Program-made: the position numbers and the translations under genes
Assembly: GCF_013283875.1 (NCBI RefSeq)
Contig: NZ_CP054139.1
Location: 310,001-374,000, forward strand
Length of the DNA stretch: 64,000 nucleotides
Reading direction: 5' to 3'
Origin: Mucilaginibacter mali
GTDB taxonomy: Bacteria > Bacteroidota > Bacteroidia > Sphingobacteriales > Sphingobacteriaceae
Part shown: one piece after another, positions 1 to 8,992 of the stretch
How positions within the stretch are numbered: position 1 is the first letter of the stretch
Layout: the number at the start of each line of letters is the position of its first letter
The notes under the pieces: generated by a model
Database searches by the model: none
Told to the model about the DNA's origin: nothing
What the model saw: only the letters and a program-made list of their open reading frames with translations

Positions 1-205
1 ACATTGCTATTGCAAAATAACCGATTTTAGGTCGAAGTGCAACGCGGTGTACAAAGTTTTTGCAAATTTTTTTAGCACAGTGCTTTGCCGTGTACTAAAA
101 CTGTTACGCAGCGGGCAGGACGGTATAGTACAAGCTAACCATAAACATTAGTTTTATTTGTTCCCGGTTAATAACAAGCCAATAATTAAAACCGTTATAT
201 TGAAG

Positions 206-1759
206 ATGAAAAAGCTGCAAATTTTACTGTTTTCGCTTGGGGTGTTAGGTCTTGCAGCCTCGCAAGGTTACGCGCAGCAAAAACGCATTTTAAGTTTGGA
301 TAAGCTGAAAAGCAATATCAATTACTTCAACGCCATCGATACCGAAACGGTTAAAAACTATATCACCAACGATAAAGCTTACGATTTCCTGGCTAAGAAC
401 GCGCCCATTTTCGATTGCCCCGATTCGGCTATTCAGCGTATCTACTATTATCGTTGGTGGACATTCCGCAAGCATCTGAAGCAAACCCCGGATGGTTTTA
501 TTTTCGATGAGTTTATCACCCCGGTAAGTTTCTCGGGCATTTATAACAGTGGCAGCAGCGCTTTGGGGCATCAAATCTATGAAGGCCGCTGGCTTCACGA
601 TACACAGTATATTAAGGATTATATTAACTTTTGGCTATATACCGATCCGAAGCAGCCTAAGCCAAAGTTCCACAATTTTAGTAGCTGGGTTGATAACGCG
701 GTTTACAACTTCTATTTGGTAAATAAGGATAAAGGATTTATCGAAAAGATACTGCCAGAGTTAAACAAAGACTACAAACTTTGGGAAACCGAGAAACAAC
801 TACCATCGGGCCTGTTCTACCAGTTTGATGTAAGGGACGCGATGGAAGAATCCATCAGCGGCAGTCGAAAGGATAAAAACCGGCGGCCAACCATCAATAG
901 CTATATGTACGGCAACGCAGTGGCACTAGCAAAAATGGCCGATTTGGCAGGAATAGATTCGCTTAAGACCAAATACACCCAGAAGGCCGTCATGATGAAA
1001 AAGCTGACGCAGGATAGCCTTTGGGATGCCGAAGCCAGTTTCTTTGAAGCCAAACACCCCAATGGAAAATTTGCCGGTGCCCGCGAAGAACTGGGCTTCA
1101 TTCCATGGTATTTTAGCCTGCCCGATGATAAACCCGCCTACGCCAAACAATGGGACCAGTTATTAGACGAAAAAGGCTTTAAAGCCCCCTGGGGACTAAC
1201 CACTGCCGAACGTCGTCATCCGCTGTTCCGCACCCATGGCAATGGGCATAGCTGCGAATGGGATGGCGCGGTATGGCCATTTGCTACTACGCAAACCTTA
1301 AAGGGCTTATCTAACCTGCTTACCAATTATACCAACAAAGGAAGTATGACCCCGGCGGTTTTTTACGATGAACTGCATAAATACGCCCTGTCGCACATTA
1401 AACGTGGTGTGCCTTACCTTGGCGAATACCAGGACGAAAAGACCGGCTACTGGCTGAAAGGCGATAACCCGCGCAGCAGCTATTACAACCACTCGGGGTT
1501 TGTAGACCTGGTGATCAACGATCTTGTTGGCTTTAAACCACGCGCCGATAATATGCTGGAAGTATCGCCGCTGGTACCGCAGGGCAAATGGAAATGGTTC
1601 GGGTTGGATAATGTGCTTTACCATGGCCGAATCATCAGCATACTTTGGGACGAAACCGGCACTCACTATAAAAAAGGCAAAGGCCTGAGCGTTTATGCGG
1701 ATGGCAAAATGATATACCGTGGCAATGCACTGAAGCATATACTGGTGAAGATGACATAA
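206..1759 (+). CDS. Exported MGH1/GH63-like glycoside hydrolase (six-hairpin fold)
   Basis: Predicted exported glycosidase of 517 residues. A signal peptide begins at the chosen ATG (MKKLQILLFSLGVLGL, cleavage near ASQGYAQ). The frame is open 16 codons further upstream, but that extension would put a non-signal sequence ahead of the hydrophobic core. Family features are a GHQIYEGRWLHD stretch in the N-terminal third, then HGHSCEWDGAVWPFATT and a late SSYYNHSGFVDLVI, typical of the alpha/alpha-toroid catalytic domain of mannosylglycerate-hydrolase-like and GH63/GH37-related enzymes. A small beta-sandwich tail ends the protein. The substrate cannot be read from sequence; the context suggests a pectin side-chain glycoside. 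The gene stands alone, followed by a strong hairpin terminator. Family assignment is from motif memory, not a search. Confidence 0.75.
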   Translation: MKKLQILLFSLGVLGLAASQGYAQQKRILSLDKLKSNINYFNAIDTETVKNYITNDKAYDFLAKNAPIFDCPDSAIQRIYYYRWWTFRKHLKQTPDGFIFDEFITPVSFSGIYNSGSSALGHQIYEGRWLHDTQYIKDYINFWLYTDPKQPKPKFHNFSSWVDNAVYNFYLVNKDKGFIEKILPELNKDYKLWETEKQLPSGLFYQFDVRDAMEESISGSRKDKNRRPTINSYMYGNAVALAKMADLAGIDSLKTKYTQKAVMMKKLTQDSLWDAEASFFEAKHPNGKFAGAREELGFIPWYFSLPDDKPAYAKQWDQLLDEKGFKAPWGLTTAERRHPLFRTHGNGHSCEWDGAVWPFATTQTLKGLSNLLTNYTNKGSMTPAVFYDELHKYALSHIKRGVPYLGEYQDEKTGYWLKGDNPRSSYYNHSGFVDLVINDLVGFKPRADNMLEVSPLVPQGKWKWFGLDNVLYHGRIISILWDETGTHYKKGKGLSVYADGKMIYRGNALKHILVKMT

Positions 1760-1762
1760 TAC

Positions 1763-1802
1763 AAAACATAGCGAGGGGTTTCAAACCCCTCGCTATGTTT
1801 TT
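1763..1802 (+). terminator. Rho-independent terminator
   Basis: A near-perfect stem of about 16-19 base pairs (left arm around 1763-1781, right arm 1783-1801) closes on a short TTTCAAA loop and runs into T residues. It starts 3 bases after the stop codon of the six-hairpin glycosidase and separates it from the next unit. Confidence 0.85.
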
Positions 1803-1842
1803 GTCGGATTTTACCTCGTTTACCCGGTCAATACCCCAATCC

Positions 1843-1932
1843 ATGCTAAATTCGTACAGCAGATGGAAAATATATTAGATTAAAATACCACACACTACTG
1901 ATAATTTTGGTTATCGTACAACCAATAAAAAC
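1843..1932 (+). promoter_or_regulatory. Shared regulatory box A (with extra CGTACA copies)
   Basis: The stretch CTAAATTCGTACAGCAG at 1845-1861, followed by GGAAAA and an AT-rich TTAGATTAAAAT, matches boxes at 15492, 18138, 22127 and 30186. A second ATCGTACAA is at 1913-1921 and a third CGTACA at 1974-1979, about 60 bases apart each. All lie upstream of the gene starting at 2009. Inference: operator and promoter region of that gene. Confidence 0.5.
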
Positions 1933-2008
1933 GATAACCTATATACCCCGTTAAATATTTTGTGGTTGATAGCCGTACAGGCATCATCGCCGTAATTTTT
2001 TATAAGTA

Positions 2009-4756
2009 ATGAGTAGAAGAATAAGCCTTTGGTATGGCATTTTAATGTTATGTGCTGCCAGCATTAGTTTAACAGCGCAGGCAACCGAGCCGGTAAAAAA
2101 ATCAGTTAATATTGTTACTTATAAAGGCCATCACGCCCGTATTGATTATGGCGTAAAAAAACTAACCGAGGCTTTGCAAAAAGCAGGTTATAAAGTAAGC
2201 GCAAGCAGCGATAAACCGGTTGCCGGTATGCCCAACATCGCAATCAATATTAATACTGCTGTATTAAAAAATGCCGCAACAAATACGGTTAAATCCATAC
2301 TTAAAGAGGGATTCAGTATTAGCAGTTCCCTGAATAAGATTAACATTATAGGTAACGATAATTCAGGCGCTTTATATGGATGTATCGAACTGGCCGATCG
2401 CATAACGGCCAGTCACAGCCTGCCTACAAATGTTACCATGCAAGATAAGCCCGAAATGGTATTGCGCGGTACCTGTATCGGTATGCAGAAACCGGCCTTG
2501 CTGCCCGGTCGTGGTACTTACGAATATCCTTACACGCCCGAGAATTTCCCGTGGTTTTACGATAAAGGTCTATGGTCGCGCTACCTCGATTCGCTGGCCG
2601 AAAACCGCATGAACTCGTTGTACCTGTGGAACGGCCACCCGTTCGCTTCGCTGGTTAAGGTGAAAGATTATCCATATGCCGTTGAGGTTGATGACGCCAC
2701 TTTTAAAAAGAACGAGGAGATGTACCGCTGGCTGGCCGATGAATGCGATAAGCGCGGCATCTGGCTAATTCAGATGTTCTATAACATTATCGTATCTAAA
2801 CCCTTTGCCGAGCATAACAATCTGAAAACGCAGGACCGTAACCGCCATATCGTCCCTATTATTGCCGATTATACCCGTAAATCTATCGCGGCCTTTGTTG
2901 AGAAATATCCCAATGTAGGTCTGTTGGTGGCGCTGGGCGAAGCGATGGAAGGCGTTGGCCAGGATGACATCGACTGGTTCACTAAAACCATTATTCCAGG
3001 TGTAAAAGATGGCTTGAAAGCTTTGGGTAAGACCGAGGAACCACCCATTGTACTTCGCGCGCATGATACCGACGCGCCCGAGGTGATGAAGTACGCCAAA
3101 CCCATCTACAGTAACCTGTATACCGAAGCTAAATTTAACGGCGAGGCGTTGACCACTTACACCCCGCACGGTCCATGGGCCGATCTGCACCGTACGCTGA
3201 GCCATATCGGTACCGTACAGATAGAGAATATCCACATCATGGCAAACCTGGAGCCGTTCCGCTATGGTTCGGCCGATTTTATACAGAAATGTGTGCAGGC
3301 TATGCACAGCGTTTACGAGGCTAACGGCCTGCACTTGTATCCGCAGGCATCGTACTGGGACTGGCCATATACCGCCGATAATGCAGATGGCAAACGCATC
3401 CTGCAAATAGATCGCGACTGGATCTGGTACAAAGAATGGGCCCGATACGCCTGGAACGCTCACCGCGACAGGGCCGGAGAGGTAAAATATTGGTCGGCGC
3501 AATTGGCCACCAAATACGGTACCGATATGGCGCACGGCAAAGATATCCTGAACGCCTACGAACAAGCCGGCGAAATATCGCCCCAAATACTGCGCCGCTT
3601 TGGTATTACCGACGGCAACCGCCAAACCATGACTTTGGGTATGCTGATGCAGCAATTGGTGAACCCCGAAAAATTTGGCTTGTTCACCCTGCTGTATAAC
3701 TCCGAAGGCCCCGAGGGCGAGATGTTGAGCGAATACGCCGAAAAAGAATGGAAGCACCAGCCGCACACAGGCGAAACCCCGGTTGATGTGATTAATAACA
3801 TTATAGCCTACGGTAAAAAATGTGTAGAGGCCGCCGAAAAGGCATCGGCAGGCGTAGGCAAGGATAAAGCCGAATTTGTCCGACTGAAGAACGATATGTA
3901 TTGTTACAACGCTATGGCCAACAGCTATGCCCACAAGGCCAAAGCCGCGCTATGGGTATTGCGCTACAAATACAGCGATGACGTAGCCGACCTTGAAAAA
4001 GCTGTACCCGAAATGGAGACCAGCCTGAAATATTTTGATGAACTTGTAAAGCTAACCAAAGACAGCTACCTGTATGCCAATAGCATGCAAACCAGTCAGC
4101 GTAAAATACCCATCACCGGCAAGGATGGCAAAATGAAGACCTGGATAGAACTGCTACCCGTTTACCAGCAGGAACTGGCTAACTTTAAAAAGAATATCAA
4201 TATCTTAAAATCGCCGCAGGCAGCTGCCAGGCGTGCCGAGCGCGTGGTGTTAACTAATGCCCGATATGATATGGTTAAAGGTTTAAGCAGTTACACTTTA
4301 GCTCCCGGCGCGCAGGTTTTTGCCGATACCGCGGCGACCATTAAAAATATCGCCCCTGAATTAAAAGGTCTGCAGAGTATACAATTTAATAAAGCCAAAC
4401 AGGTTAAAGATGGTACCACATTCACCTTTACATCGGCCAAACCGGTGAAGGTGTTGGTGGGCTACTTCATCCGTAAAGCACCTGGTTACCTGCCCGAACC
4501 GCAACTGGAGACCGACGCCAGCGCCAACGAATTTGGCCAGGCTGATGTGAAGATCACCAGCGGCGTACAGATAAATAATATGCCTCCGGTAAACGTGCAC
4601 ACCTTCAGCTTTAAGGCAGGTACCAATACGCTTACCCTGGGCAAAGGCGCCTGTTTGATCTTAGGGGTTGTTGACTATACCGCCAACGTTCCTGTTTATG
4701 ATGCAGGCTTGAGCAATGAGGGTAATATTAAGGACTTACGTTGGTTGTTTAATTAG
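2009..4756 (+). CDS. Large exported GH67N-type uronidase-like glycosidase
   Basis: A 915-residue exported protein (signal peptide about residues 1-26, cleavage near LTAQA). Residues of about 30-140 look like the alpha/beta domain found before the catalytic barrel in GH67, GH20, GH84 and GH115 (a GVKKLTEAL helix, then a NDNSGALYGCIELAD ending). The following 350 residues contain TIM-barrel-like stretches (NRMNSLYLWNGHPFAS, CDKRGIWLIQMFYN, LLVALGEAMEG), then an alpha-helical region and a beta-sandwich tail. Similar proteins are often named alpha-galacturonidase or alpha-glucuronidase. Given the surrounding pectin enzymes a uronosidase (GH138- or GH115-like) is plausible, but I cannot fix the family. 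No terminator follows; the next gene is separated by a 540-base repeat region. Confidence 0.65.
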   Translation: MSRRISLWYGILMLCAASISLTAQATEPVKKSVNIVTYKGHHARIDYGVKKLTEALQKAGYKVSASSDKPVAGMPNIAININTAVLKNAATNTVKSILKEGFSISSSLNKINIIGNDNSGALYGCIELADRITASHSLPTNVTMQDKPEMVLRGTCIGMQKPALLPGRGTYEYPYTPENFPWFYDKGLWSRYLDSLAENRMNSLYLWNGHPFASLVKVKDYPYAVEVDDATFKKNEEMYRWLADECDKRGIWLIQMFYNIIVSKPFAEHNNLKTQDRNRHIVPIIADYTRKSIAAFVEKYPNVGLLVALGEAMEGVGQDDIDWFTKTIIPGVKDGLKALGKTEEPPIVLRAHDTDAPEVMKYAKPIYSNLYTEAKFNGEALTTYTPHGPWADLHRTLSHIGTVQIENIHIMANLEPFRYGSADFIQKCVQAMHSVYEANGLHLYPQASYWDWPYTADNADGKRILQIDRDWIWYKEWARYAWNAHRDRAGEVKYWSAQLATKYGTDMAHGKDILNAYEQAGEISPQILRRFGITDGNRQTMTLGMLMQQLVNPEKFGLFTLLYNSEGPEGEMLSEYAEKEWKHQPHTGETPVDVINNIIAYGKKCVEAAEKASAGVGKDKAEFVRLKNDMYCYNAMANSYAHKAKAALWVLRYKYSDDVADLEKAVPEMETSLKYFDELVKLTKDSYLYANSMQTSQRKIPITGKDGKMKTWIELLPVYQQELANFKKNINILKSPQAAARRAERVVLTNARYDMVKGLSSYTLAPGAQVFADTAATIKNIAPELKGLQSIQFNKAKQVKDGTTFTFTSAKPVKVLVGYFIRKAPGYLPEPQLETDASANEFGQADVKITSGVQINNMPPVNVHTFSFKAGTNTLTLGKGACLILGVVDYTANVPVYDAGLSNEGNIKDLRWLFN

Positions 4757-5296
4757 GATATAATGAGACGCTCTTTAGGTCAGCGGCAACATAGTTCCCT
4801 CCCTTGGGAGGGGTGCGGAGGGAATGCCCGATGGCAGGGAGGGGCTTCCCGACCGGCAGCCAATCTAAGTGTTCCCGCAGGGTCTCTCGCAGAGGTCCCT
4901 GCGCAAGCCATGCAGATCCGAAATAATAATGGCGTTACCTTCGGCCCGGGCTGTCCGCTCATACTGCACAAGGCCTTAGCCACGGGCCGGTATCCGTTTC
5001 CATCCCTAACGCGGGAAGCTGATGCAAAAAAGACGGGCGTTTCCATGCCCCGGAGGGGCTACCTGTTTGTAGCATCGCATCCCCAAAAACACCTATGCCC
5101 CGGAGGGGCTACCCATACCCCCAATACAAAAGCGGGGGAAGGTGCTATTCCCTCCCATAGGGAGGGTGTAGGGAGGGGTTCCAATACGTTACATCCATTT
5201 ACAAACGACACAAGCCCCTCCCTGCCACAACACGACCAGCCGCACCCTTCCCCCTGGGCGGGAACTTTTAGAACCCTTTTCAAAGGAGAGGGCAGG
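4757..5296. repeat. 540-base composite of dispersed G/C-rich repeats
   Basis: No gene is supported here. The stretch is a mosaic of short palindromic repeats: runs of the type TCCCTTGGGAGGGG near 4798, GGAGGGTGTAGGGAGGGG near 5162, and the unit TGCCCCGGAGGGGCTACC twice (5046-5063 and near 5097-5114). The 3' end, GAACCCTTTTCAAAGGAGAG at 5271-5290 followed by GGCAGGATGAGG, matches the repeat at 20893-20922. The plus-strand frame stays open through the mosaic in phase with the downstream GH2 gene, but its composition is that of the repeats. It is read as extragenic repeats rather than an N-terminal domain. Confidence 0.75.
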
Positions 5297-8200
5297 ATGA
5301 GGGCCCTGTTTTTAGCTTTATGCCTTGTGCTTTCCGCTTTCAGCCTTAAAGCCCAATCCACCCGGCAGGATATCTCCCTCAACGCCAACTGGAAAACCAT
5401 TGCCGACGATAACAGCAACAAAACTTATAACGGCTTTGAACAAACCAGCTTCAGTGATAAAAGCTGGAAAACCGTCAACGTTCCCCATAACTGGGACGAT
5501 TACGGGGGCTACCGCCGTCTGAAACACGGCAATCGTCATGGCTATGCCTGGTACCGCAAAATGTTTACTGTAGCAGCGCAACCGCAGGGTAAGCGTTATT
5601 TCCTGTTTTTTGAGGGGGTAAGTTCGTACGCCACGGTTTGGTTGAATGGCAAGCAGGTGGGCTATCATGCCGGTGGCCGTACCACGTTCATGCTGGATGT
5701 TACCGATGCTATTCTGCCCGGCAAAACCAACCTGCTTAGTGTTCGTGCCGATCATCCGTCGTTTATAAAAGACTTGCCATGGGTTTGCGGGGCTTGTTCC
5801 GATGATCCCGGTTTTTCTGAAGGTTCGCAGCCAATGGGTATCTATCGCCCGGTGCATCTCATCATTACCGACCCGGTACGGATCCAGCCTTTCGGCATCC
5901 ATATCTGGAACGATACTACGGTTAGCGAACGCTCGGCTACGCTGAACCTGGAGACAGAAGTAAAGAACTACAGCAAAGCATTATCAAACGTCAGCATCAT
6001 CCAAAAACTGCTGGATGCTACGGGTAAACTGGTGGCATCAACCCAAACCAATAAAAAAATAGAAGCAGGCAGCGATGCCACCATCGCCCAAACATTACCA
6101 AAGCTCAGCAATGTACACCTCTGGGACCTACAACATCCGTACTTGTACCAACTGGTTACCGAAATATCAGCCAACGGGAAAATAACCGACAGGCAAACCA
6201 CACCTTATGGCATCCGCTGGATCAGTTGGCCTATTGGGCGTAAGAACAGTGATGGGCGTTTTTACCTGAATGGCAAACCGATATTCATCAATGGTATTGC
6301 CGAATATGAACACCTGATGGGCAAAAGTCACGCCTTTACTTCTCAGCAGGTAAAGGCACGTGTGATGCAGGTAAAGGCTGCCGGGTTCAACGCTTTTCGC
6401 GATGCGCACCAGCCGCATAATTTGGAATACCAGAATTACTGGGATAAGCTGGGCATCCTGTGGTGGCCGCAGTATTCGGCGCATATCTGGTACGATACTA
6501 AAGAGTTTCGCGACGAGTTTAAAACCCTGCTGGTTGATTGGGTGAAGGAGCGTCGCAACAACCCCTCGAACATCCTTTGGGGTTTGCAGAACGAAAGCCG
6601 ACTGCCCGAGGATTTCGCTAAAGAATGTTCGGATATCATCCGCAAACTCGACCCGACCGCATCATCGCAACGCAAAATTACTACCTGCAATGGCGGCCGC
6701 GGTACCGATTGGGACATACCCCAAAACTGGACGGGCACCTACGGTGGCAACCCGCTTACTTATAGCGACGACATAAAAAAGCAAAACCTGGTAGGCGAAT
6801 ACGGCGCCTGGCGCAGCGAAGGCCTGCATACCGAGGGGCCGTTTAACCCAAATGGTCCGTACAGCGAAGAACGCTTCGCTCAATTAATGGAAACCAAAGT
6901 TCGTTTGGCCGAGGCGGTAAAAGATAAGGTATCGGGGCAGTTTCAGTGGTTGCTTTATTCGCATGATAATCCCGGTCGCACCCAGGGCGGCGAGGGTATG
7001 CGCGAAATGGACCGCGTTGGCCCGGTAAATTACAAAGGCCTGTTCACCATTTGGGGGCAACCTACCGATGCGTTCTATATGTACCGCGCTAATTATGTAC
7101 CAGCCAGCAAAGAGCCAATGGTCTACATCGTATCGCACACCTGGCCTAACCGCTGGTTGAAGCCTGGGAAAAAGGACAGCCTTGTAGTGTATTCTAATTG
7201 CGATGAGGTGGAGTTGTTTAACGATATCGGCCATACATCGCTGGGTAAAAAGAAAAGGGGGGGCATCGGTACGCACTTTCAATGGGATGGCGTGGATATC
7301 AAATACAACGTACTATACGCAGTGGGCTATGTGAACGGAAAGCCGGTAGCAAAGGATGAGGTGGTGTTGAACCATTTGCCACCGGCGCCTAATTTGGCCG
7401 CAACTGAAAAAGAGAAGGACGATATTTTAAAACCAGTGCCCAACAGCAAATACGTTTGGCGCATCAATTGCGGCGGCGATGCTTACACAGATAGCTTCGG
7501 TAACCATTGGGAACCCGATAACATTTGGTTCAATTCATCATCATGGGCGAGCGAATATCGTGAGATGCCCGAAGCTTTTGCCAGTCAGCAACGAACGTTC
7601 GACCGTATTAAAGGGACGAACAATAGTGCCTTGTTCCAAACATTCAGGTACGGGCAGGATAAGCTGAAGTTTTATACCCAATTGCCCGATGGCGATTACC
7701 GGGTGGAGTTATTTTTTACCGAGCCATGGTACGGCGCGGGCGGTACCGATTGTACCGGCTGGCGTGTGTTTGATGTAGCCATAAACGGCGAGACCAAAAT
7801 AAAAGACCTGGATATTTGGAAAGAAGCAGGTTATGATCGCGCCCTTAAAAAAACAGTGTATGCCCACATCAACGGCGGAGAATTGGAAGTCTCGTTCCCT
7901 AATGCAGCCGCGGGCCAGGCCATTATATCGGCTATCGCGGTTGCTCAGTTAAAGGTTACCAGGGCCCTGGCTGATACGGATTTTCATGTATATCCGCAGC
8001 TTTTAACCGGCCCCACTTTGCTAAAAAGGTGGTTGGATATCGGGCAGAAACAATACAGCAATGCTGATATTACCTTTAGCAATTTACCCCCGGTATTGTT
8101 CGGTGCCGAATGGATCCAGACAGAAAACAAAGCGGGTAGCGAGGTGCGTTCCGTTCGCTCACACGAAGCACCGGTGAATGTATACGTAGCGATGGACTGC

Positions 8201-8800
8201 GCGCCCGAAGATCGCCCCGAGTGGTTGCGCGATTACGAAGTTACTGGCCTGTACATAGAGAACGACTATAAAGGCGGGCATAAAATGCCGCTTTACCGCA
8301 AGCGTTTTAACCCGGCCCGTAATATTAATTTGGGTGAAAATAAGGGCGAGCTGATGTTCACCATTTTCGCGGTACCTGTTACCCAAATGGAACCCGCTAC
8401 CGATCTGCGTAAAACCATCAGCTACAATACCGATGCGGCGCAGATACAGGGCAGCGGCATGGTACAGGATACGCTGAGTGGAAAAAAAGTGATACGTTTA
8501 AATAAGGATAACACGGGCAGCGTGGCCTTTGCCATTGCGCCGGGTGTGGCCGATCTGTATGCCATCCGCATAAAATATTACAACCAAACCGATAAAACCT
8601 TCGCCGGGAAAATGCAACTGATAGCGGCCGACGGCACAGTGATGAAGCAGGAAGAAATCAGCTTTAAACCTGTGGCTAAAAATAAATCGGGTACGGTGAA
8701 TACATCTTCGGGCACCAGTATTAACGCGGGTAATTATAAAGTAGTAATTACTGCGCCGGGTGCCGATGGTTTGGCAATAAGCGGGGTGGAGGTACAGTAA
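5297..8800 (+). CDS. GH2 glycosidase with C-terminal malectin-like domain
   Basis: A 1167-residue exported enzyme. The start at 5297 gives a clean signal peptide (MRALFLALCLVLSAFSLKAQS). GH2 layout: sugar-binding jelly roll (about 25-200), immunoglobulin-like domain, then a TIM barrel with general acid Glu433 in WGLQNES and nucleophile Glu501 in LVGEYGAW. A malectin-type carbohydrate-binding module follows (about 715-890, starting VWRINCGGDAYTD), then C-terminal beta domains. Likely a beta-galactosidase, beta-glucuronidase or related exo-enzyme; specificity is not readable. The start codon and a preceding GGAGAGGG lie in the last bases of the upstream repeat mosaic. An upstream start at 4763 (178 extra residues) is rejected because it would translate repeats. 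Confidence 0.85.
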   Translation: MRALFLALCLVLSAFSLKAQSTRQDISLNANWKTIADDNSNKTYNGFEQTSFSDKSWKTVNVPHNWDDYGGYRRLKHGNRHGYAWYRKMFTVAAQPQGKRYFLFFEGVSSYATVWLNGKQVGYHAGGRTTFMLDVTDAILPGKTNLLSVRADHPSFIKDLPWVCGACSDDPGFSEGSQPMGIYRPVHLIITDPVRIQPFGIHIWNDTTVSERSATLNLETEVKNYSKALSNVSIIQKLLDATGKLVASTQTNKKIEAGSDATIAQTLPKLSNVHLWDLQHPYLYQLVTEISANGKITDRQTTPYGIRWISWPIGRKNSDGRFYLNGKPIFINGIAEYEHLMGKSHAFTSQQVKARVMQVKAAGFNAFRDAHQPHNLEYQNYWDKLGILWWPQYSAHIWYDTKEFRDEFKTLLVDWVKERRNNPSNILWGLQNESRLPEDFAKECSDIIRKLDPTASSQRKITTCNGGRGTDWDIPQNWTGTYGGNPLTYSDDIKKQNLVGEYGAWRSEGLHTEGPFNPNGPYSEERFAQLMETKVRLAEAVKDKVSGQFQWLLYSHDNPGRTQGGEGMREMDRVGPVNYKGLFTIWGQPTDAFYMYRANYVPASKEPMVYIVSHTWPNRWLKPGKKDSLVVYSNCDEVELFNDIGHTSLGKKKRGGIGTHFQWDGVDIKYNVLYAVGYVNGKPVAKDEVVLNHLPPAPNLAATEKEKDDILKPVPNSKYVWRINCGGDAYTDSFGNHWEPDNIWFNSSSWASEYREMPEAFASQQRTFDRIKGTNNSALFQTFRYGQDKLKFYTQLPDGDYRVELFFTEPWYGAGGTDCTGWRVFDVAINGETKIKDLDIWKEAGYDRALKKTVYAHINGGELEVSFPNAAAGQAIISAIAVAQLKVTRALADTDFHVYPQLLTGPTLLKRWLDIGQKQYSNADITFSNLPPVLFGAEWIQTENKAGSEVRSVRSHEAPVNVYVAMDCAPEDRPEWLRDYEVTGLYIENDYKGGHKMPLYRKRFNPARNINLGENKGELMFTIFAVPVTQMEPATDLRKTISYNTDAAQIQGSGMVQDTLSGKKVIRLNKDNTGSVAFAIAPGVADLYAIRIKYYNQTDKTFAGKMQLIAADGTVMKQEEISFKPVAKNKSGTVNTSSGTSINAGNYKVVITAPGADGLAISGVEVQ

Positions 8801-8827
8801 TTAAGGGGATACCCCTGATAAATTAAA

Positions 8828-8964
8828 AATTCATTGCCGTTGACTTTAGTCAACGGATTGTGATGAAATATTTAATGGCTTTAGCCAAATGAAAACGCGG
8901 TATTTGGCTAAAGCCATTTGAAAGTGCCCGCTAACCTGCCCCATAAATGGGACGGCAATGAATT
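8828..8964. repeat. Nested inverted-repeat element (137 bases)
   Basis: Outer arms of 13 bases (8828-8840 and 8952-8964) pair perfectly. Inside are a hairpin CCGTTGAC-TTTA-GTCAACGG (8837-8856) and a perfect 17-base inverted repeat (8874-8890 with 8902-8918). There is no coding frame. It fills most of the gap between the malectin-GH2 and GH78 genes. It may be a palindromic mobile element of REP/MITE type and could act as a terminator or processing site. Confidence 0.7.
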
Positions 8965-8992
8965 GGAATATTTGCGCTTAATTAGAAAATAA

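Noticed and set aside
2765..3934. Long minus-strand frame (389 codons)
   Set aside because: It lies wholly inside the uronidase-like gene and has no recognisable domain; it is a codon-bias shadow.
4763..5296. 178-codon extension of the GH2 gene
   Set aside because: It translates a mosaic of dispersed G/C-rich repeats; a clean signal peptide starts at 5297.
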